64,000 nucleotides of DNA from Burkholderiales bacterium PBB1 (GTDB lineage: Bacteria; Pseudomonadota; Gammaproteobacteria; Burkholderiales; Burkholderiaceae_C), in NCBI GenBank assembly GCA_002255905.1, contig NKIN01000004.1:310001-374000 (forward strand). Reading direction: 5' to 3'. Positions 26,504-35,986 of the stretch are shown here, in pieces. The first letter of the stretch is position 1; the number at the start of each line of letters is the position of its first letter. The translations under genes were made by a program, and so were the position numbers. The notes under the pieces are model-generated. The model was not told where the DNA came from and searched no databases. It saw only the letters and a list, made by a program, of their open reading frames with translations.

Positions 26504-27169
26504 ATGCCGCCGGTGACCCGCATCGTCGCGATACGCCACGGGGAAACCGCCTGGAACGTCGATACCCGCATCCAGGGGCACCGCGACATCCCGCTCAATG
26601 CCACCGGCCGCTGGCAGGCGCAGCGAACGGCGCGCGCGCTGATCGACGAAGGCATCTCGGCGATCTATTCCAGCGACCTGCTGCGTGCACTGGAAACGGC
26701 GCAGGCGCTCGGCCGCGCCCTGGCGATGCCCGTCGTCACCGACACCCGGCTGCGTGAGCGCGCCTTCGGCCTCTTCGAGGCGCACACCTTCGCCGAGATC
26801 GAGGCGCGCTGGCCGGCCGAGGCGCGTCGCTGGGCCCAGCGTGAGCCCGACTTCGCGCCGGACGGTGGCGAGTCGTTGCGGCAGGTACAAGAACGCTGCG
26901 TCGCGGCAGCGCAGGCACTGGCCGCTGCCCATGCCGGCCAGACCATCGCGCTGGTGGCGCACGGCGGGGTGATGGACTGCCTGTACCGTGCAGCGACTCA
27001 GCTCGACCTGCAGGCCAAGCGCTCCTGGCCTCTGGGCAATGCCAGCATCAACCGGCTGCTGCACAACGGGGTCGGTCTGACGCTGATCGGCTGGAGCGAC
27101 ACCCGGCACCTCGACGATGCCACGGCCCTGGACGACTGGACGGACGCAGCCGGTGTGTCGCAGGCCTGA
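26504..27169 (+). CDS. Histidine phosphatase (phosphoglycerate mutase-like)
   Basis: 221 residues of the branch containing GpmB- and CobC-type phosphatases. The phospho-acceptor His is in AIRHGETAWN; a second block is IYSSDLLRALETAQAL and the second His is in ALVAHGGVMDCL. The substrate cannot be read; such proteins dephosphorylate sugars, nucleotides or cobalamin precursors. The ATG at 26504 fits the family; the frame stays open to 26474. It converges with ruvB, leaving 18 bp. Confidence 0.88.
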   Translation: MPPVTRIVAIRHGETAWNVDTRIQGHRDIPLNATGRWQAQRTARALIDEGISAIYSSDLLRALETAQALGRALAMPVVTDTRLRERAFGLFEAHTFAEIEARWPAEARRWAQREPDFAPDGGESLRQVQERCVAAAQALAAAHAGQTIALVAHGGVMDCLYRAATQLDLQAKRSWPLGNASINRLLHNGVGLTLIGWSDTRHLDDATALDDWTDAAGVSQA

Positions 27170-27187
27170 GCGCTGCCCTGCCCGGAT

Positions 27188-28243
27188 TCACTCGTCGAAG
27201 AGGTCGGCCGCCGCGCTGTGCTTTGGTGGCGTCACGCCGAGGTGCCTGAAGGCGGCCAGCGTCGCGATGCGACCGCGCGGCGTGCGCTGCAGGTAGCCCT
27301 GCTGGATCAGGTAGGGCTCGATCACATCCTCGATCGTGTCGCGCTCCTCGCCGATGGCCGCGGCCACGTTGTCGAGGCCGACCGGCCCACCATCGAAGCG
27401 GTGGATCACCGCCTCGAGCAGCTTGCGGTCCATCACGTCGAGCCCGTGCGGATCGACATCGAGCATCTTCAAGGCCAGATCGGCCAGCGCCTTCGTGATG
27501 CGGCCATTGCCCTTCACATCAGCGTAATCGCGCACGCGGCGCAACAGACGGTTGGCGATGCGCGGTGTGCCGCGTGAGCGGCGGGCGATCTCGAAGGCGC
27601 CCTCGGCATCCGTGGGCACGTTCAGCAGACCGGCCGAGCGGTTGACGATGCGCGCGAGTTCTTCCGACGTGTAGAACTCCAGCCGCGCCACGATGCCGAA
27701 GCGGTCGCGCAGCGGGTTGGTGAGCATGCCGGCGCGGGTGGTGGCGCCCACCAGCGTGAAGGGCTGCAGGTCGAGCTTGATCGAGCGCGCGGCCGGGCCC
27801 TCGCCGATCATGATGTCGATCTGGTAGTCCTCCAGTGCAGGGTAGAGGATCTCCTCGACCACCGGGCTCAGGCGGTGAATCTCGTCGATGAACAGCACGT
27901 CGTTGCGCTCGAGGTTGGTCAGTATCGCGGCCAGGTCCTTGGGCTTCTCCAGCACCGGGCCCGAGGTCTGGCGCAGGTTCACGCCGAGCTCGTTGGCGAT
28001 GATGTGCGACAGCGTGGTCTTGCCGAGGCCGGGCGGGCCGAACAGCAGCACGTGGTCCATCGCCTCGCTGCGCATCTTGGCCGCGCCGATGAAGATGGCC
28101 AGCTGCTCGCGCGCTTTCGCCTGACCAACGTACTCGGCCAGCCCCTTGGGCCGCAGCGCCCGCTCGATCGCGTCTTCGTTGGGCGAGGCGCTGGCCGCGC
28201 TGACCACGCGACGCGGCTCGAAATCGTCGGTCTGGATGCTCAT
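27188..28243 (-). CDS. ruvB: Holliday junction helicase motor RuvB
   Basis: A 351-residue AAA+ ATPase driving branch migration with RuvA. Walker [10 protein letters not shown], Walker [10 protein letters not shown], sensor [18 protein letters not shown] and the C-terminal winged helix ([12 protein letters not shown]) are all visible. It is normally directly after ruvA, but here ruvA lies 3.4 kb upstream at 31679-32248, with three plus-strand copper-related genes in between. A GATAAT box lies 5 nt before the ATG, giving ruvB its own promoter. Confidence 0.97.
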   Translation of the reverse strand: MSIQTDDFEPRRVVSAASASPNEDAIERALRPKGLAEYVGQAKAREQLAIFIGAAKMRSEAMDHVLLFGPPGLGKTTLSHIIANELGVNLRQTSGPVLEKPKDLAAILTNLERNDVLFIDEIHRLSPVVEEILYPALEDYQIDIMIGEGPAARSIKLDLQPFTLVGATTRAGMLTNPLRDRFGIVARLEFYTSEELARIVNRSAGLLNVPTDAEGAFEIARRSRGTPRIANRLLRRVRDYADVKGNGRITKALADLALKMLDVDPHGLDVMDRKLLEAVIHRFDGGPVGLDNVAAAIGEERDTIEDVIEPYLIQQGYLQRTPRGRIATLAAFRHLGVTPPKHSAAADLFDE

Positions 28244-28302
28244 GCCGCATTATCGACACGGGTTCGCGCAGGCCAGCTGACGGCATCGCCTACACTCGCG
28301 CC
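28244..28302. promoter_or_regulatory. Divergent promoter region ruvB / DUF2946 gene
   Basis: This 59-bp gap has a -10-like box just before each start. For ruvB (minus), GATAAT (28249-28254) is 5 nt from the ATG. For the DUF2946 gene (plus), TACACT (28291-28296) is 6 nt from the GTG. Neither gene has a recognisable Shine-Dalgarno, so both transcripts could be leaderless. -35 boxes are weak or absent. Confidence 0.45.
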
Positions 28303-28710
28303 GTGAATTTTTTCAGGCACCGTCTCTGCTGGCTGCTGCGCATCGCGTTGATCGCGATGCTCGGCCTGGCGCTGGTGCCGACGCTGTCACGCCTGATGAC
28401 CCCTTCCGTGGGCAGCGGGCCATGGTCAGAGATCTGCTCGACCGCAGGCGCACGCTGGTTGGCGCAGACGGCCGCCCCGTCTGATGCCCCGGAGTCCGCC
28501 CCCACGCCGCTCGGCCAGACCCGCTCGGCGCACATGGATCATTGCCCACTGTGCTCGCTCGGCGCCACCGTCCTCGGGCTCCCACCGGCACCGACCACGA
28601 AGTTGCCGCTGGCTGCGGGCGCGGACCACCTGCCGGCGCTGTACAGCCAGGCACCCCGGCCTCTCTACGCCTGGGCAGCGGTCCAGGCGCGCGCACCGCC
28701 CACCCTCTGA
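28303..28710 (+). CDS. DUF2946-like membrane-anchored protein
   Basis: 135 residues starting with GTG. A hydrophobic segment (about 9-28: CWLLRIALIAMLGLALVPTL) anchors or exports the protein. A conserved MDHCPLCSL motif (His-Cys-x-x-Cys) follows at about 90-100. DUF2946 proteins are frequent neighbours of copper receptors and PCuAC chaperones; the CPLC/His motif could bind copper (inference). It is the first gene of a plus-strand copper cluster with the TonB receptor and PCuAC. Confidence 0.78.
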   Translation: MNFFRHRLCWLLRIALIAMLGLALVPTLSRLMTPSVGSGPWSEICSTAGARWLAQTAAPSDAPESAPTPLGQTRSAHMDHCPLCSLGATVLGLPPAPTTKLPLAAGADHLPALYSQAPRPLYAWAAVQARAPPTL

Positions 28711-28820
28711 ACGCCGTGATCGACCGCGCCAGGTAGCCGACTGCATCGGCTCGACGCGCGGCCCTGGCTGCTCGACCTGCGCGTCGACCAGCCGCCGACA
28801 CCCCGTTTCAGGAGGTCGCC

Positions 28821-31118
28821 TTGCGACACACCTCTCATTTGTTTCTGCTCGCCTGTGCGGGCGTCTGTTGCAGCGTCAGCGTTGCCGCCGACGAATCCCG
28901 GACCGATCCCCACGCCGATGCCAACCAGGCGCGCACGCTCGAGCGCGTCGTCGTCACCGGCGGGCGTCCCTCGACGCTGCCGCTGGAGATTCCCACCACC
29001 ACCGAAGGCATCACCGGCGCGCAGATCGAGCGCAGCATCAACGCCACCGACGCGTCCGATGCACTGAAGTACTTTCCCAGCCTCGTCGTGCGCAAGCGCA
29101 ACATCGGCGACTACGACCACGCGGTGCTGGCGTCGCGTGCCTCAGGCACTGGCAACAGTGCCCGCTCGCTGGTGTTTGCCGATGGCATCCTGCTGTCGAA
29201 CCTGCTGGGCAATGGCGCCGAGTTCACGCCCCGCTGGGGTCTGGTGTCACCGGACGAGATCGAGCGGGTCGATGTGCTGTACGGCCCGTTCTCGGCCGCG
29301 TACTCCGGGAATTCGGCCGGTGCGATCGTCGACTACGTGACGCGCATGCCCACGCGTTTCGAGGCACACATCAAGGTGCAGGCCCACACCCAGAAGTACC
29401 AGCTGTACCAGACCGACGAGCGCTTTTCCGGGCACCAGGAAAGCGCATCGATCGGCAGCCGCGCCGGTGCGCTCTCATGGTGGATCCACCTGAATCGGCA
29501 GGACAGCGACGGACAACCGCTGGTCATTGCGCGGGTCAACCGTTCAAGCACCGTCAGCGCGGCGGGCACGCCGGTCACTGGTGCGGTGGCAGACCGCAAC
29601 CACCTGGGCGTGCCGGTCTACAACGTCGGGACCAGCGCGCAGACAGGCTCGGTGCAAGACGGTGGCAAGCTCAAGCTGGCGTATGACCTCACCTCGACGC
29701 TGCGTGCCAGCTACACGCTGGGCTTCTGGCGCAACGATGCCAAACGGTCGGCCGACAGCTTCCTGCGCGACGGTTCGGGCAACCCGGTCTACGGCGGCCA
29801 GATCAACATCGGCGGCAGCGTCTACAGCATGCCTGCGCTGACGCCCAGCCAGGCGGAGCTACAGCACATCGCGCACGGCTTGACGATCAAGAGCCGTACC
29901 CTCGGTGTCTGGGACTGGGAGGCCGCTGCCAGCGTGTACGACTACCACCAAGACCGCGTGCGCACACCCAACGCCAGTGTGCTGTTGCCCGGCGCACTGT
30001 CGGGTGGGGCGGGGCGCGTGGTCAATCTGGCCGGTACCGGCTGGAACACGCTGGCGCTGAAAGGCATCTGGCGCCCCGAGGGCGTGGAGGGCCGACACAT
30101 CGTCGAGATGGGCGTGCAGCGCGATACCTTCAAGTTGCGTCGCCGTGAGTCCAACACCGCCAATTGGGTCGGCAGCGAGGTGGGCACCCTGGCCGCGGCC
30201 TTCAGCGGTGAGACCAGCCTGACCAGCCTCTGGATTCAGGATGCGTGGCGCTTCGCGCCGCAATGGCGCACGGTGCTGGGTGGCCGCTACGAAGAGTGGC
30301 GCGCCCGCGACGGGCGTCGCCAGATCGGTACGGCAGCCGTGAGCTATGCGAGCCGTGATGAGTCGACGTTTTCTCCGAAGGCCGCCATCCTGTTCGACGC
30401 GACGGAAGACTGGACGCTGAAGGCCTCGATCGGCCGTGCGGTGCGCAACCCGACGGTCAATGAGCTGTTCCAGGGCGGCATCAATACCACCACGCAGCTG
30501 CCGACACTGAACAACCCGAACCTGCGGCCTGAGAAATCGGTGACCACCGAATTGACGGCGGAGCGGGCGTTGCCCCATGGCTTGCTGCGCACGACGGTCT
30601 TCCTGGAGCGCAGCCACGACGCGCTGTACTCGCAGACCACCACGGGCGGTACCCAGGTGAGCAACGTCGGCCGCATCGACACCAAGGGCGTCGAGCTGGC
30701 TCTGCAGCTGGACCGGGTATTCGTGCCCGGCCTGGAGCTCAGCAGCAGCCTGACCTACGCTGATTCGGAAATCCGCAAGAACAAGGGCTACCCCGACACC
30801 ATCGGCAAACGCCAGCCGCGCGTGCCAGCCTGGCGCGCCACGCTGCTCGCGAACTACCGATTCGACGAGCACTGGAGCGGCGCCTACGGGGCCCGGTTCA
30901 GCGGCAAACAATACGGACAGCTGAACAACAGCGACACCAACGGATACGCCTACCAAGGCTTCTCGCGCTATTTCGTTACCGATGTGCGGATCCAGTACCG
31001 CATCGACCGCCAGTGGCAGGCGAGCCTGGGCATCGACAACCTGAACAACTACCAGTACTGGGCCTTCCACCCGTACCCGCAACGCACCGTGCACGCCGAA
31101 CTGCGCTTCGATTACTGA
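28821..31118 (+). CDS. TonB-dependent outer-membrane receptor, probably copper
   Basis: 765 residues starting with TTG, supported by AGGAGG a few bases upstream. A signal peptide (about 1-22) is followed by the plug domain (ERVVVTGGR, DASDALKYFPSLVVRKR, VDVLYGPFSAAYSGNSAGAIV) and a 22-strand-type barrel ending with a C-terminal aromatic residue (ELRFDY). The TonB box is near VVVTG. Copper as ligand is inferred from the flanking DUF2946 and PCuAC genes; other metals or metallophores remain possible. It lies between ruvA and ruvB but on the opposite strand. Confidence 0.85.
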   Translation: MRHTSHLFLLACAGVCCSVSVAADESRTDPHADANQARTLERVVVTGGRPSTLPLEIPTTTEGITGAQIERSINATDASDALKYFPSLVVRKRNIGDYDHAVLASRASGTGNSARSLVFADGILLSNLLGNGAEFTPRWGLVSPDEIERVDVLYGPFSAAYSGNSAGAIVDYVTRMPTRFEAHIKVQAHTQKYQLYQTDERFSGHQESASIGSRAGALSWWIHLNRQDSDGQPLVIARVNRSSTVSAAGTPVTGAVADRNHLGVPVYNVGTSAQTGSVQDGGKLKLAYDLTSTLRASYTLGFWRNDAKRSADSFLRDGSGNPVYGGQINIGGSVYSMPALTPSQAELQHIAHGLTIKSRTLGVWDWEAAASVYDYHQDRVRTPNASVLLPGALSGGAGRVVNLAGTGWNTLALKGIWRPEGVEGRHIVEMGVQRDTFKLRRRESNTANWVGSEVGTLAAAFSGETSLTSLWIQDAWRFAPQWRTVLGGRYEEWRARDGRRQIGTAAVSYASRDESTFSPKAAILFDATEDWTLKASIGRAVRNPTVNELFQGGINTTTQLPTLNNPNLRPEKSVTTELTAERALPHGLLRTTVFLERSHDALYSQTTTGGTQVSNVGRIDTKGVELALQLDRVFVPGLELSSSLTYADSEIRKNKGYPDTIGKRQPRVPAWRATLLANYRFDEHWSGAYGARFSGKQYGQLNNSDTNGYAYQGFSRYFVTDVRIQYRIDRQWQASLGIDNLNNYQYWAFHPYPQRTVHAELRFDY

Positions 31119-31147
31119 CCCATCAACCTCGATCCCTGGAAGTCATC

Positions 31148-31630
31148 ATGAAAAGTCAATGTCTACAGAAGGCGCTCGTCGGCGCCACCCTCGTGCTGGC
31201 GGCGCTCGGCGCCGTGGCCCACAGTTTCAAGCTGGGCGAGATCGACATCGGCCATCCCTATGCGCGCCCGACCCGCGAAGGCCAGCTCGTTGCTGCCGGC
31301 TACCTCAAGCTCACGAACCAGGGCGCCGCCGATCGCCTGCTGTCGGCTCGCACACCGGCGGCCGACGCTGCTGAAATCCATTCGATGACGATGGATGGCA
31401 ATGTGATGAAGATGCGCCAGGTCGAGGCCATCGAACTCGCCACCGGTCAGACCGTGGAGCTCAAGCCAGGCGGCTATCACCTGATGCTCATGGGCTTGAA
31501 GGCGCCACTGAAGGCCGGCGACCAGATCCCCCTGACCTTGAAGTTCGAGAAGGCCGGCGAGGTGGTGGTGACGGTGAAGGTCGAGGAGCCGAAACCGCAA
31601 CCGGATGCTGCGGGCGTGCATGCCCACTAG
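31148..31630 (+). CDS. PCu(A)C periplasmic copper chaperone
   Basis: 160 residues. A signal peptide (about 1-24, ending AVAHS) precedes the PCuAC domain, with the copper-binding pattern EIHSMTMDGNVMKMR and later GGYHLMLMGL (H-x-M-type ligands, His and Met). The family delivers Cu(I), for example to cytochrome oxidase CuA sites. A His-rich end (GVHAH) may add metal binding. It lies 29 bp after the TonB receptor gene and is probably cotranscribed. A long perfect hairpin follows the stop. Confidence 0.92.
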   Translation: MKSQCLQKALVGATLVLAALGAVAHSFKLGEIDIGHPYARPTREGQLVAAGYLKLTNQGAADRLLSARTPAADAAEIHSMTMDGNVMKMRQVEAIELATGQTVELKPGGYHLMLMGLKAPLKAGDQIPLTLKFEKAGEVVVTVKVEEPKPQPDAAGVHAH

Positions 31631-31634
31631 TGGC

Positions 31635-31663
31635 GCACTGCGCGTGCGCTGAACGCGCAGTGC
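31635..31663. terminator. Hairpin between convergent PCuAC gene and ruvA
   Basis: A perfect 11-bp inverted repeat GCACTGCGCGT/ACGCGCAGTGC with a 7-nt loop lies 4 bp after the chaperone stop and 15 bp before the ruvA stop (convergent). There is no T-tract on either side. Its position suggests a bidirectional transcription block or RNA-end stabiliser. Confidence 0.6.
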
Positions 31664-31678
31664 CTGGCCGGGTCGGCG

Positions 31679-32248
31679 TCAGGCCAGTGATTTGAGGGCG
31701 AGCTTGATGCCGTCGCTGACGCTGATGTCGGCCGGCAGACTCTTCAGCACGGCGGCGGCTTCACGGTCGCTGTAGCCGAGAGCGATCAGCGCCTGCAGGA
31801 TGTCGGCCTGCGCATCGTTCGCCACCGTGGAGGGGGCGCTGATGGCCTCGGCGAGCTTGCCCTTGAGTTCGAGCAGCAGCCGCTCGGCGGTCTTCTTGCC
31901 GATGCCCGGCACCTTGACCAGCCTGCCGGTTTCCTGTCGCGCGACCGCCTGCGCGAGTTCGGTCACGCTCAAGCCCGACAGCAGCGACAGCGCCATCCGC
32001 GGCCCGACGCCGGTGATCTTGATCAGCAGCCGGAAGGTCTGTCGCTCGTCGTGCGTGAGGAAGCCGAACAGGGTCTGGGCGTCTTCGCGGACGATGAAGT
32101 GCGTCAGCAGCGTGACGCGTTCGCCGAGTGCGGGCAGGTTGTAGAAGCTGCTCATCGGCACGTCGACCTCGTAGCCGACGCCGTTCACATCGATGAGCAC
32201 TTGCGGTGGCGATTTGTCCGCGAGGAGGCCGGTGAGTCGTCCGATCAT
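31679..32248 (-). CDS. ruvA: Holliday junction DNA-binding protein RuvA
   Basis: 189 residues. N-terminal OB fold ([31 protein letters not shown]), helix-hairpin-helix repeats ([38 protein letters not shown]) and the short C-terminal RuvB-contacting domain ([19 protein letters not shown]) are in order. It binds Holliday junctions as a tetramer and loads RuvB. ruvC is not in the window, and ruvB is 3.4 kb away with unrelated genes between. GATAAT lies 6 nt before the ATG. Confidence 0.96.
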   Translation of the reverse strand: MIGRLTGLLADKSPPQVLIDVNGVGYEVDVPMSSFYNLPALGERVTLLTHFIVREDAQTLFGFLTHDERQTFRLLIKITGVGPRMALSLLSGLSVTELAQAVARQETGRLVKVPGIGKKTAERLLLELKGKLAEAISAPSTVANDAQADILQALIALGYSDREAAAVLKSLPADISVSDGIKLALKSLA

Positions 32249-32254
32249 CGAATG

Positions 32255-32260
32255 ATTATC
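32255..32260 (-). promoter_or_regulatory. Putative -10 box of ruvA (leaderless arrangement)
   Basis: GATAAT on the minus strand ends 6 nt before the ruvA ATG (32248), so a transcript would start at or next to the start codon. The -35 region is weak (CTGATC at an 18-nt spacing). Confidence 0.45.
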
Positions 32261-32295
32261 CCGGTGCGGTCGCCCGGTAGATCAGACGCGCTTGT

Positions 32296-32955
32296 TCAGC
32301 TGTCGAACAGTCCCAGTCGCTGGGCTTCCAGTGCCGCCTCGGCACGCGAGCTGACGTTGAGCTTGCGGTAGATCTGCTTGACGTAGTCGGCGATCGTGTG
32401 ACGCGAGAGGCTCAACTGCCCGCCGATCTCCGGCAGCGTGTAACCCTTGGCCACGCGCAGCAGCACCTCGTTCTCGCGGTCGGTGAGCAGCACATGCGGC
32501 ATCGAGTGCGCGCGCTGCTGCGTCTTGACCTTCGCCTGCGCGGCGAAGTGCGCGATCACGCGCCGCGCGATCGAAGGCGACAGCGGGGGCTCGCCACCGC
32601 TCATGCGCTTGAGTTGTTCGGCGATCAGCTCGCGCGCCTGCTCCTTCAGCAGGTAGCCGAAGGCGCCCGCTTGCAACGCAGGAAACAGGTGATCGTCGTC
32701 GTCGTGGATCGTCACCACCACCGACTGGCACTCCGGCTGCGATTCGCGCAACGCGCTGACCACGCTGACGCCCGAGCCATCGGGCAAGCCGAGATCGATC
32801 AGCGCCAGGTCGAACTTGATCGCGGTGACCAGTTCGAGCGCGTCGTGGATGCGTGCGGCTTCCTGGATGTGCGATTGCGGGAACACCTGAAGGATCAGCA
32901 CCTTCAGCCAGGCGCGGATCTCGGGCAGGTCTTCGAGCAGCAGGATGTTGTTCAT
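32296..32955 (-). CDS. LuxR/NarL-type response regulator
   Basis: 219 residues. The receiver domain (1-125) has the phospho-acceptor Asp54 in LALIDLGLPDGSG and Lys in YLLKEQARE. The LuxR helix-turn-helix lies at about 155-215 (LTDRENEVLLRVAKGYTLPEIGGQLSLSRHTIADYVKQ in overlapping blocks). The ATG at 32955 is preferred over 33006; GGAG lies 5-8 nt before it. It pairs with the sensor kinase encoded 73 bp upstream on the same strand. Confidence 0.92.
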   Translation of the reverse strand: MNNILLLEDLPEIRAWLKVLILQVFPQSHIQEAARIHDALELVTAIKFDLALIDLGLPDGSGVSVVSALRESQPECQSVVVTIHDDDDHLFPALQAGAFGYLLKEQARELIAEQLKRMSGGEPPLSPSIARRVIAHFAAQAKVKTQQRAHSMPHVLLTDRENEVLLRVAKGYTLPEIGGQLSLSRHTIADYVKQIYRKLNVSSRAEAALEAQRLGLFDS

Positions 32956-33028
32956 GGGGACTCCGTCGGTCGCTTTATCGGCGATATCAACGCAGTTCTG
33001 ATCCAAATGGATGCTGAACGTGCATGAA

Positions 33029-34858
33029 TTACAGCGGAATCGTGAGTCTGATCACGGTGCCGTAGCCTGGGCCCGACTCCACCAGGCACTGTCCGGACAG
33101 CTGCTTGGCGCGGTGCTTCATGCTCGACATGCCGTGGCCTCGGTCGAGCTTGCCATCGAGCTCCATCGGAATGCCATTGCCGTTGTCTTGCACCAGCAAG
33201 CCGAAATGCACCCCATCGACCGACGTGCGCACCTTGCAGTGCGAGGCACCGCTGTGCTTGATGATGTTGCTGACGGCCTCGCGCAGGATGCGCGTGGTCT
33301 GCACCAGCACCCGCGCGCTGAGCTTTTGTTGAAGATCGTCGGGCGGATTGCGCCAGTCGACCTCGATGTTGGCCTGCCCCAGGCGCGACACCACCTCGGC
33401 ACGCCAATCGGCCAATGCATCGGCGAGCTGCACCGGCTTGCCGGTCAGCCCACGCACCGACAGGCGCATTTCTTCGAGCGCCTCTCGCGCCAACGTGGAG
33501 ATGCGCTCGCTCTCACTGGTGTGCACGATGGTCAGCAGCTTGGCACCCAGGTCGTCATGGAGGTCGGCCGCGATGCGCTTGCGCTCCTTTTCGGTCACCT
33601 GCTCGACGCGCAACGCCGACATCTGCGCAAAGTTGCTCTCGATCTCCGCGGTGGCTTCCCGCACCCGGATCTCGAGCTGTGCGCGGTTGATCTCGGCGGC
33701 CTGCAAGGCCCGCCCGAACACCTGCAGCAGCCGCGAGCCGATGCCCAGCAACAACACCGGCAGCGCAAAGTTCAGCGGCTGCACCGCGTGCATCGGCAGC
33801 CATCCGTACTGCACCGTCAACTCGAGCACCACCACGACACCCATGCCGCCCGCGGTCAGACCCATCGGCCAGAAATCGACCCGGCGACGCTTCCAGACGA
33901 TGCGAAGGTAGTAGACGATGGAGGCAATCAGCTCCGCCGACATCAATGCGAACCAGGCATTCGCAAGCAGGAAGAAGTGGTCGGCGTCCAGCGCCAGCAA
34001 GCTGGCCGGAATCAGCACGCATTGCAGCAGCAAAGCGCCGGCAATGCGGGGCGAGCGCACACCGGCATAGCTCAGGAAAAACTGCACCGCGACGCCCACC
34101 ACTGGCGCAAATGCGCTGCACACCAGCAACTCGAAGCTCCGCGTCTCCAGCGGCCAGTTCGGCCACCAGACACGCAGCGACAGCAGCGACCAACCGATCA
34201 GCAGCGCGCCGAAGTACTTGAGGTAGCGCTCCTTGCGATTGATCCAGCTCAGCACCAGCAGGAAGCCGCCGAGCGCGATCAGCGTGACGCTTGCAATCTG
34301 CACGGTGGTGATGCCCCAGAACTCGCGCTGGGCGTACATCGCCCCCAATTCCGAGGCCGGGCCGATGCGCAACGCCGACAGGCTGCCTGCGCGCGTGCGC
34401 ACCGCGACATGCTTGAGCGCCGAGCCGCGCACCTGGATGTCCAGCACGTTGCCCAACGGACTCAACAGCGCTGCCGGCAGACTCACCAGTTGCGGTCGGT
34501 AGCAGTTGCGGGTCAACGGCTCCTGCATGTGGCCACCGCTGTAGATGCGATGCCCGTTCAGGTGCACCTCGAGGTTGGTGCACACGCGCTCGATGTACAG
34601 CGCCAGCAGCTCGTCGTCGCCGATGCCCGCTGGCCTCTCGAAGCGCGCCCGGTACCACACGCTGCCATCGTGATCCGGCCGCGACCGTGACCACTCGTCG
34701 GGCAGGGCGGTCGGCACGGCCGCTGCTTCGGCAGGAAAGTGGGCAGCGTCGCTTTGCACGGACTGCGCTGATGTGATCGTCAGCACGGCGGCCTGCGAAT
34801 CACCGACGGCCAGCCACAGCCACAGGGCCAGGATGGGCAACACGGCTCGGATTCGCAT
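33029..34858 (-). CDS. 7TMR-DISM sensor histidine kinase (HisKA_3)
   Basis: 609 residues. A signal/anchor (about 1-24) is followed by a periplasmic DISM sensory domain (about 25-180, WYRARFERPAGIGDDELLALYIER), about seven membrane helices (about 185-380), a coiled segment, a HisKA_3 box with ERKRIAADLHDDLGAKLL, and HATPase (REAVSNIIKHS, VQDNGNGIP). It should phosphorylate the LuxR regulator encoded downstream. DISM domains often sense carbohydrates or small ligands; the signal is unknown. The ATG at 34858 is chosen; an ATG 8 codons upstream is in frame. Confidence 0.9.
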   Translation of the reverse strand: MRIRAVLPILALWLWLAVGDSQAAVLTITSAQSVQSDAAHFPAEAAAVPTALPDEWSRSRPDHDGSVWYRARFERPAGIGDDELLALYIERVCTNLEVHLNGHRIYSGGHMQEPLTRNCYRPQLVSLPAALLSPLGNVLDIQVRGSALKHVAVRTRAGSLSALRIGPASELGAMYAQREFWGITTVQIASVTLIALGGFLLVLSWINRKERYLKYFGALLIGWSLLSLRVWWPNWPLETRSFELLVCSAFAPVVGVAVQFFLSYAGVRSPRIAGALLLQCVLIPASLLALDADHFFLLANAWFALMSAELIASIVYYLRIVWKRRRVDFWPMGLTAGGMGVVVVLELTVQYGWLPMHAVQPLNFALPVLLLGIGSRLLQVFGRALQAAEINRAQLEIRVREATAEIESNFAQMSALRVEQVTEKERKRIAADLHDDLGAKLLTIVHTSESERISTLAREALEEMRLSVRGLTGKPVQLADALADWRAEVVSRLGQANIEVDWRNPPDDLQQKLSARVLVQTTRILREAVSNIIKHSGASHCKVRTSVDGVHFGLLVQDNGNGIPMELDGKLDRGHGMSSMKHRAKQLSGQCLVESGPGYGTVIRLTIPL

Positions 34859-34866
34859 GGGCGGCG

Positions 34867-34872
34867 ATTGTG
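34867..34872 (-). promoter_or_regulatory. Putative -10 box of the sensor kinase operon
   Basis: CACAAT on the minus strand ends 8 nt before the ATG at 34858, again implying a very short or absent leader. The in-frame ATG at 34882 lies upstream of this box. Confidence 0.35.
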
Positions 34873-34974
34873 CAGGAGGCATGCCGCCCCGCCCCGTTCC
34901 TGGCCCCGCTTTGCCCGCCTTCCGTCACGAAGCTGACGCCACAATAGGGCCTTGCCCAGACGCATCGACCCATC

Positions 34975-35985
34975 TTGATCCTCAGACACGCGTTCTTTCC
35001 GCTCGACAACACCCGACTGGCCCACCTGTGCGGGCCACTGGACGCGCATCTGCGCGACATCGAGTCTGCGTTCGACGTCACGATCACCCGACGCAACGAA
35101 TCGTTCAGCATCGAAGGCGGCAAGGCGCAGGCCGAGCGCGCGGTCGGTCTGTTGCAGTCGCTGTACGACCGCGCCCGGCTGCCACTGGCGGCCGATGCCT
35201 TCCAGCTGTCACTGGTGGAGGCCGCAGCCGATGCGGCCGGACGCGCGATCCCGCAGACCCATCGGCCCGCGCGGGACCGTTCCGAGACCGCCGAGCCCAT
35301 CGCTGCGACGACCCCGCCTGCCACGGTGCTGCGCACCCGCCGCGCCGATCTGGCCGGCCGCACCCCCAACCAGCAGGTGTACCTGAGCAACATCCAGTCG
35401 CACGACATCACGTTCGGCATCGGCCCGGCGGGCACTGGCAAGACCTTCCTGGCCGTGGCCTGTGCGATCGATGCGCTGGAGCGCAGCAGCGTGCAGCGCA
35501 TCGTGCTGACGCGGCCCGCCGTCGAAGCCGGCGAACGGCTGGGTTTCCTGCCCGGCGATCTGGCGCAGAAGGTCGACCCCTATCTGCGCCCGTTGTACGA
35601 CGCGCTCTACGACCTGATGGGATTCGACAAGGTCACCCGCGCGTTCGAGAAGGCCACCATCGAGATCGCGCCGCTGGCCTTCATGCGCGGGCGCACATTG
35701 AACAACGCGTTCGTGATCCTCGACGAGGCGCAGAACACCACGCCCGAGCAGATGAAGATGTTCCTGACGCGCATCGGTTTCGGCAGCAAGTGCGTGATCA
35801 CCGGCGACGTCAGCCAGATCGATCTGCCTCGCGGCCAGATGAGCGGCCTCATCGACGCCGAGCGGGTGCTTCGGCGCGTGCGCGGCATCGCCACCACCCG
35901 CTTCACCTCGGCCGACGTGGTGCGTCACCCGCTGGTCGCGCGCATCGTCGATGCCTACGAAGCGTCGCGCCCGGACCCGGCCTGA
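34975..35985 (+). CDS. ybeZ: PhoH-family ATPase (YbeZ)
   Basis: 336 residues starting with TTG. The start [18 protein letters not shown] matches the YbeZ family, followed by a KH-like segment (about 30-70) and the PhoH ATPase domain with Walker [14 protein letters not shown] and Walker [12 protein letters not shown]. YbeZ works with the YbeY RNase in rRNA maturation and ribosome quality control. ybeY starts 1 nt after the stop, so the genes are cotranscribed. Confidence 0.92.
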   Translation: MILRHAFFPLDNTRLAHLCGPLDAHLRDIESAFDVTITRRNESFSIEGGKAQAERAVGLLQSLYDRARLPLAADAFQLSLVEAAADAAGRAIPQTHRPARDRSETAEPIAATTPPATVLRTRRADLAGRTPNQQVYLSNIQSHDITFGIGPAGTGKTFLAVACAIDALERSSVQRIVLTRPAVEAGERLGFLPGDLAQKVDPYLRPLYDALYDLMGFDKVTRAFEKATIEIAPLAFMRGRTLNNAFVILDEAQNTTPEQMKMFLTRIGFGSKCVITGDVSQIDLPRGQMSGLIDAERVLRRVRGIATTRFTSADVVRHPLVARIVDAYEASRPDPA

Positions 35986-35986
35986 G

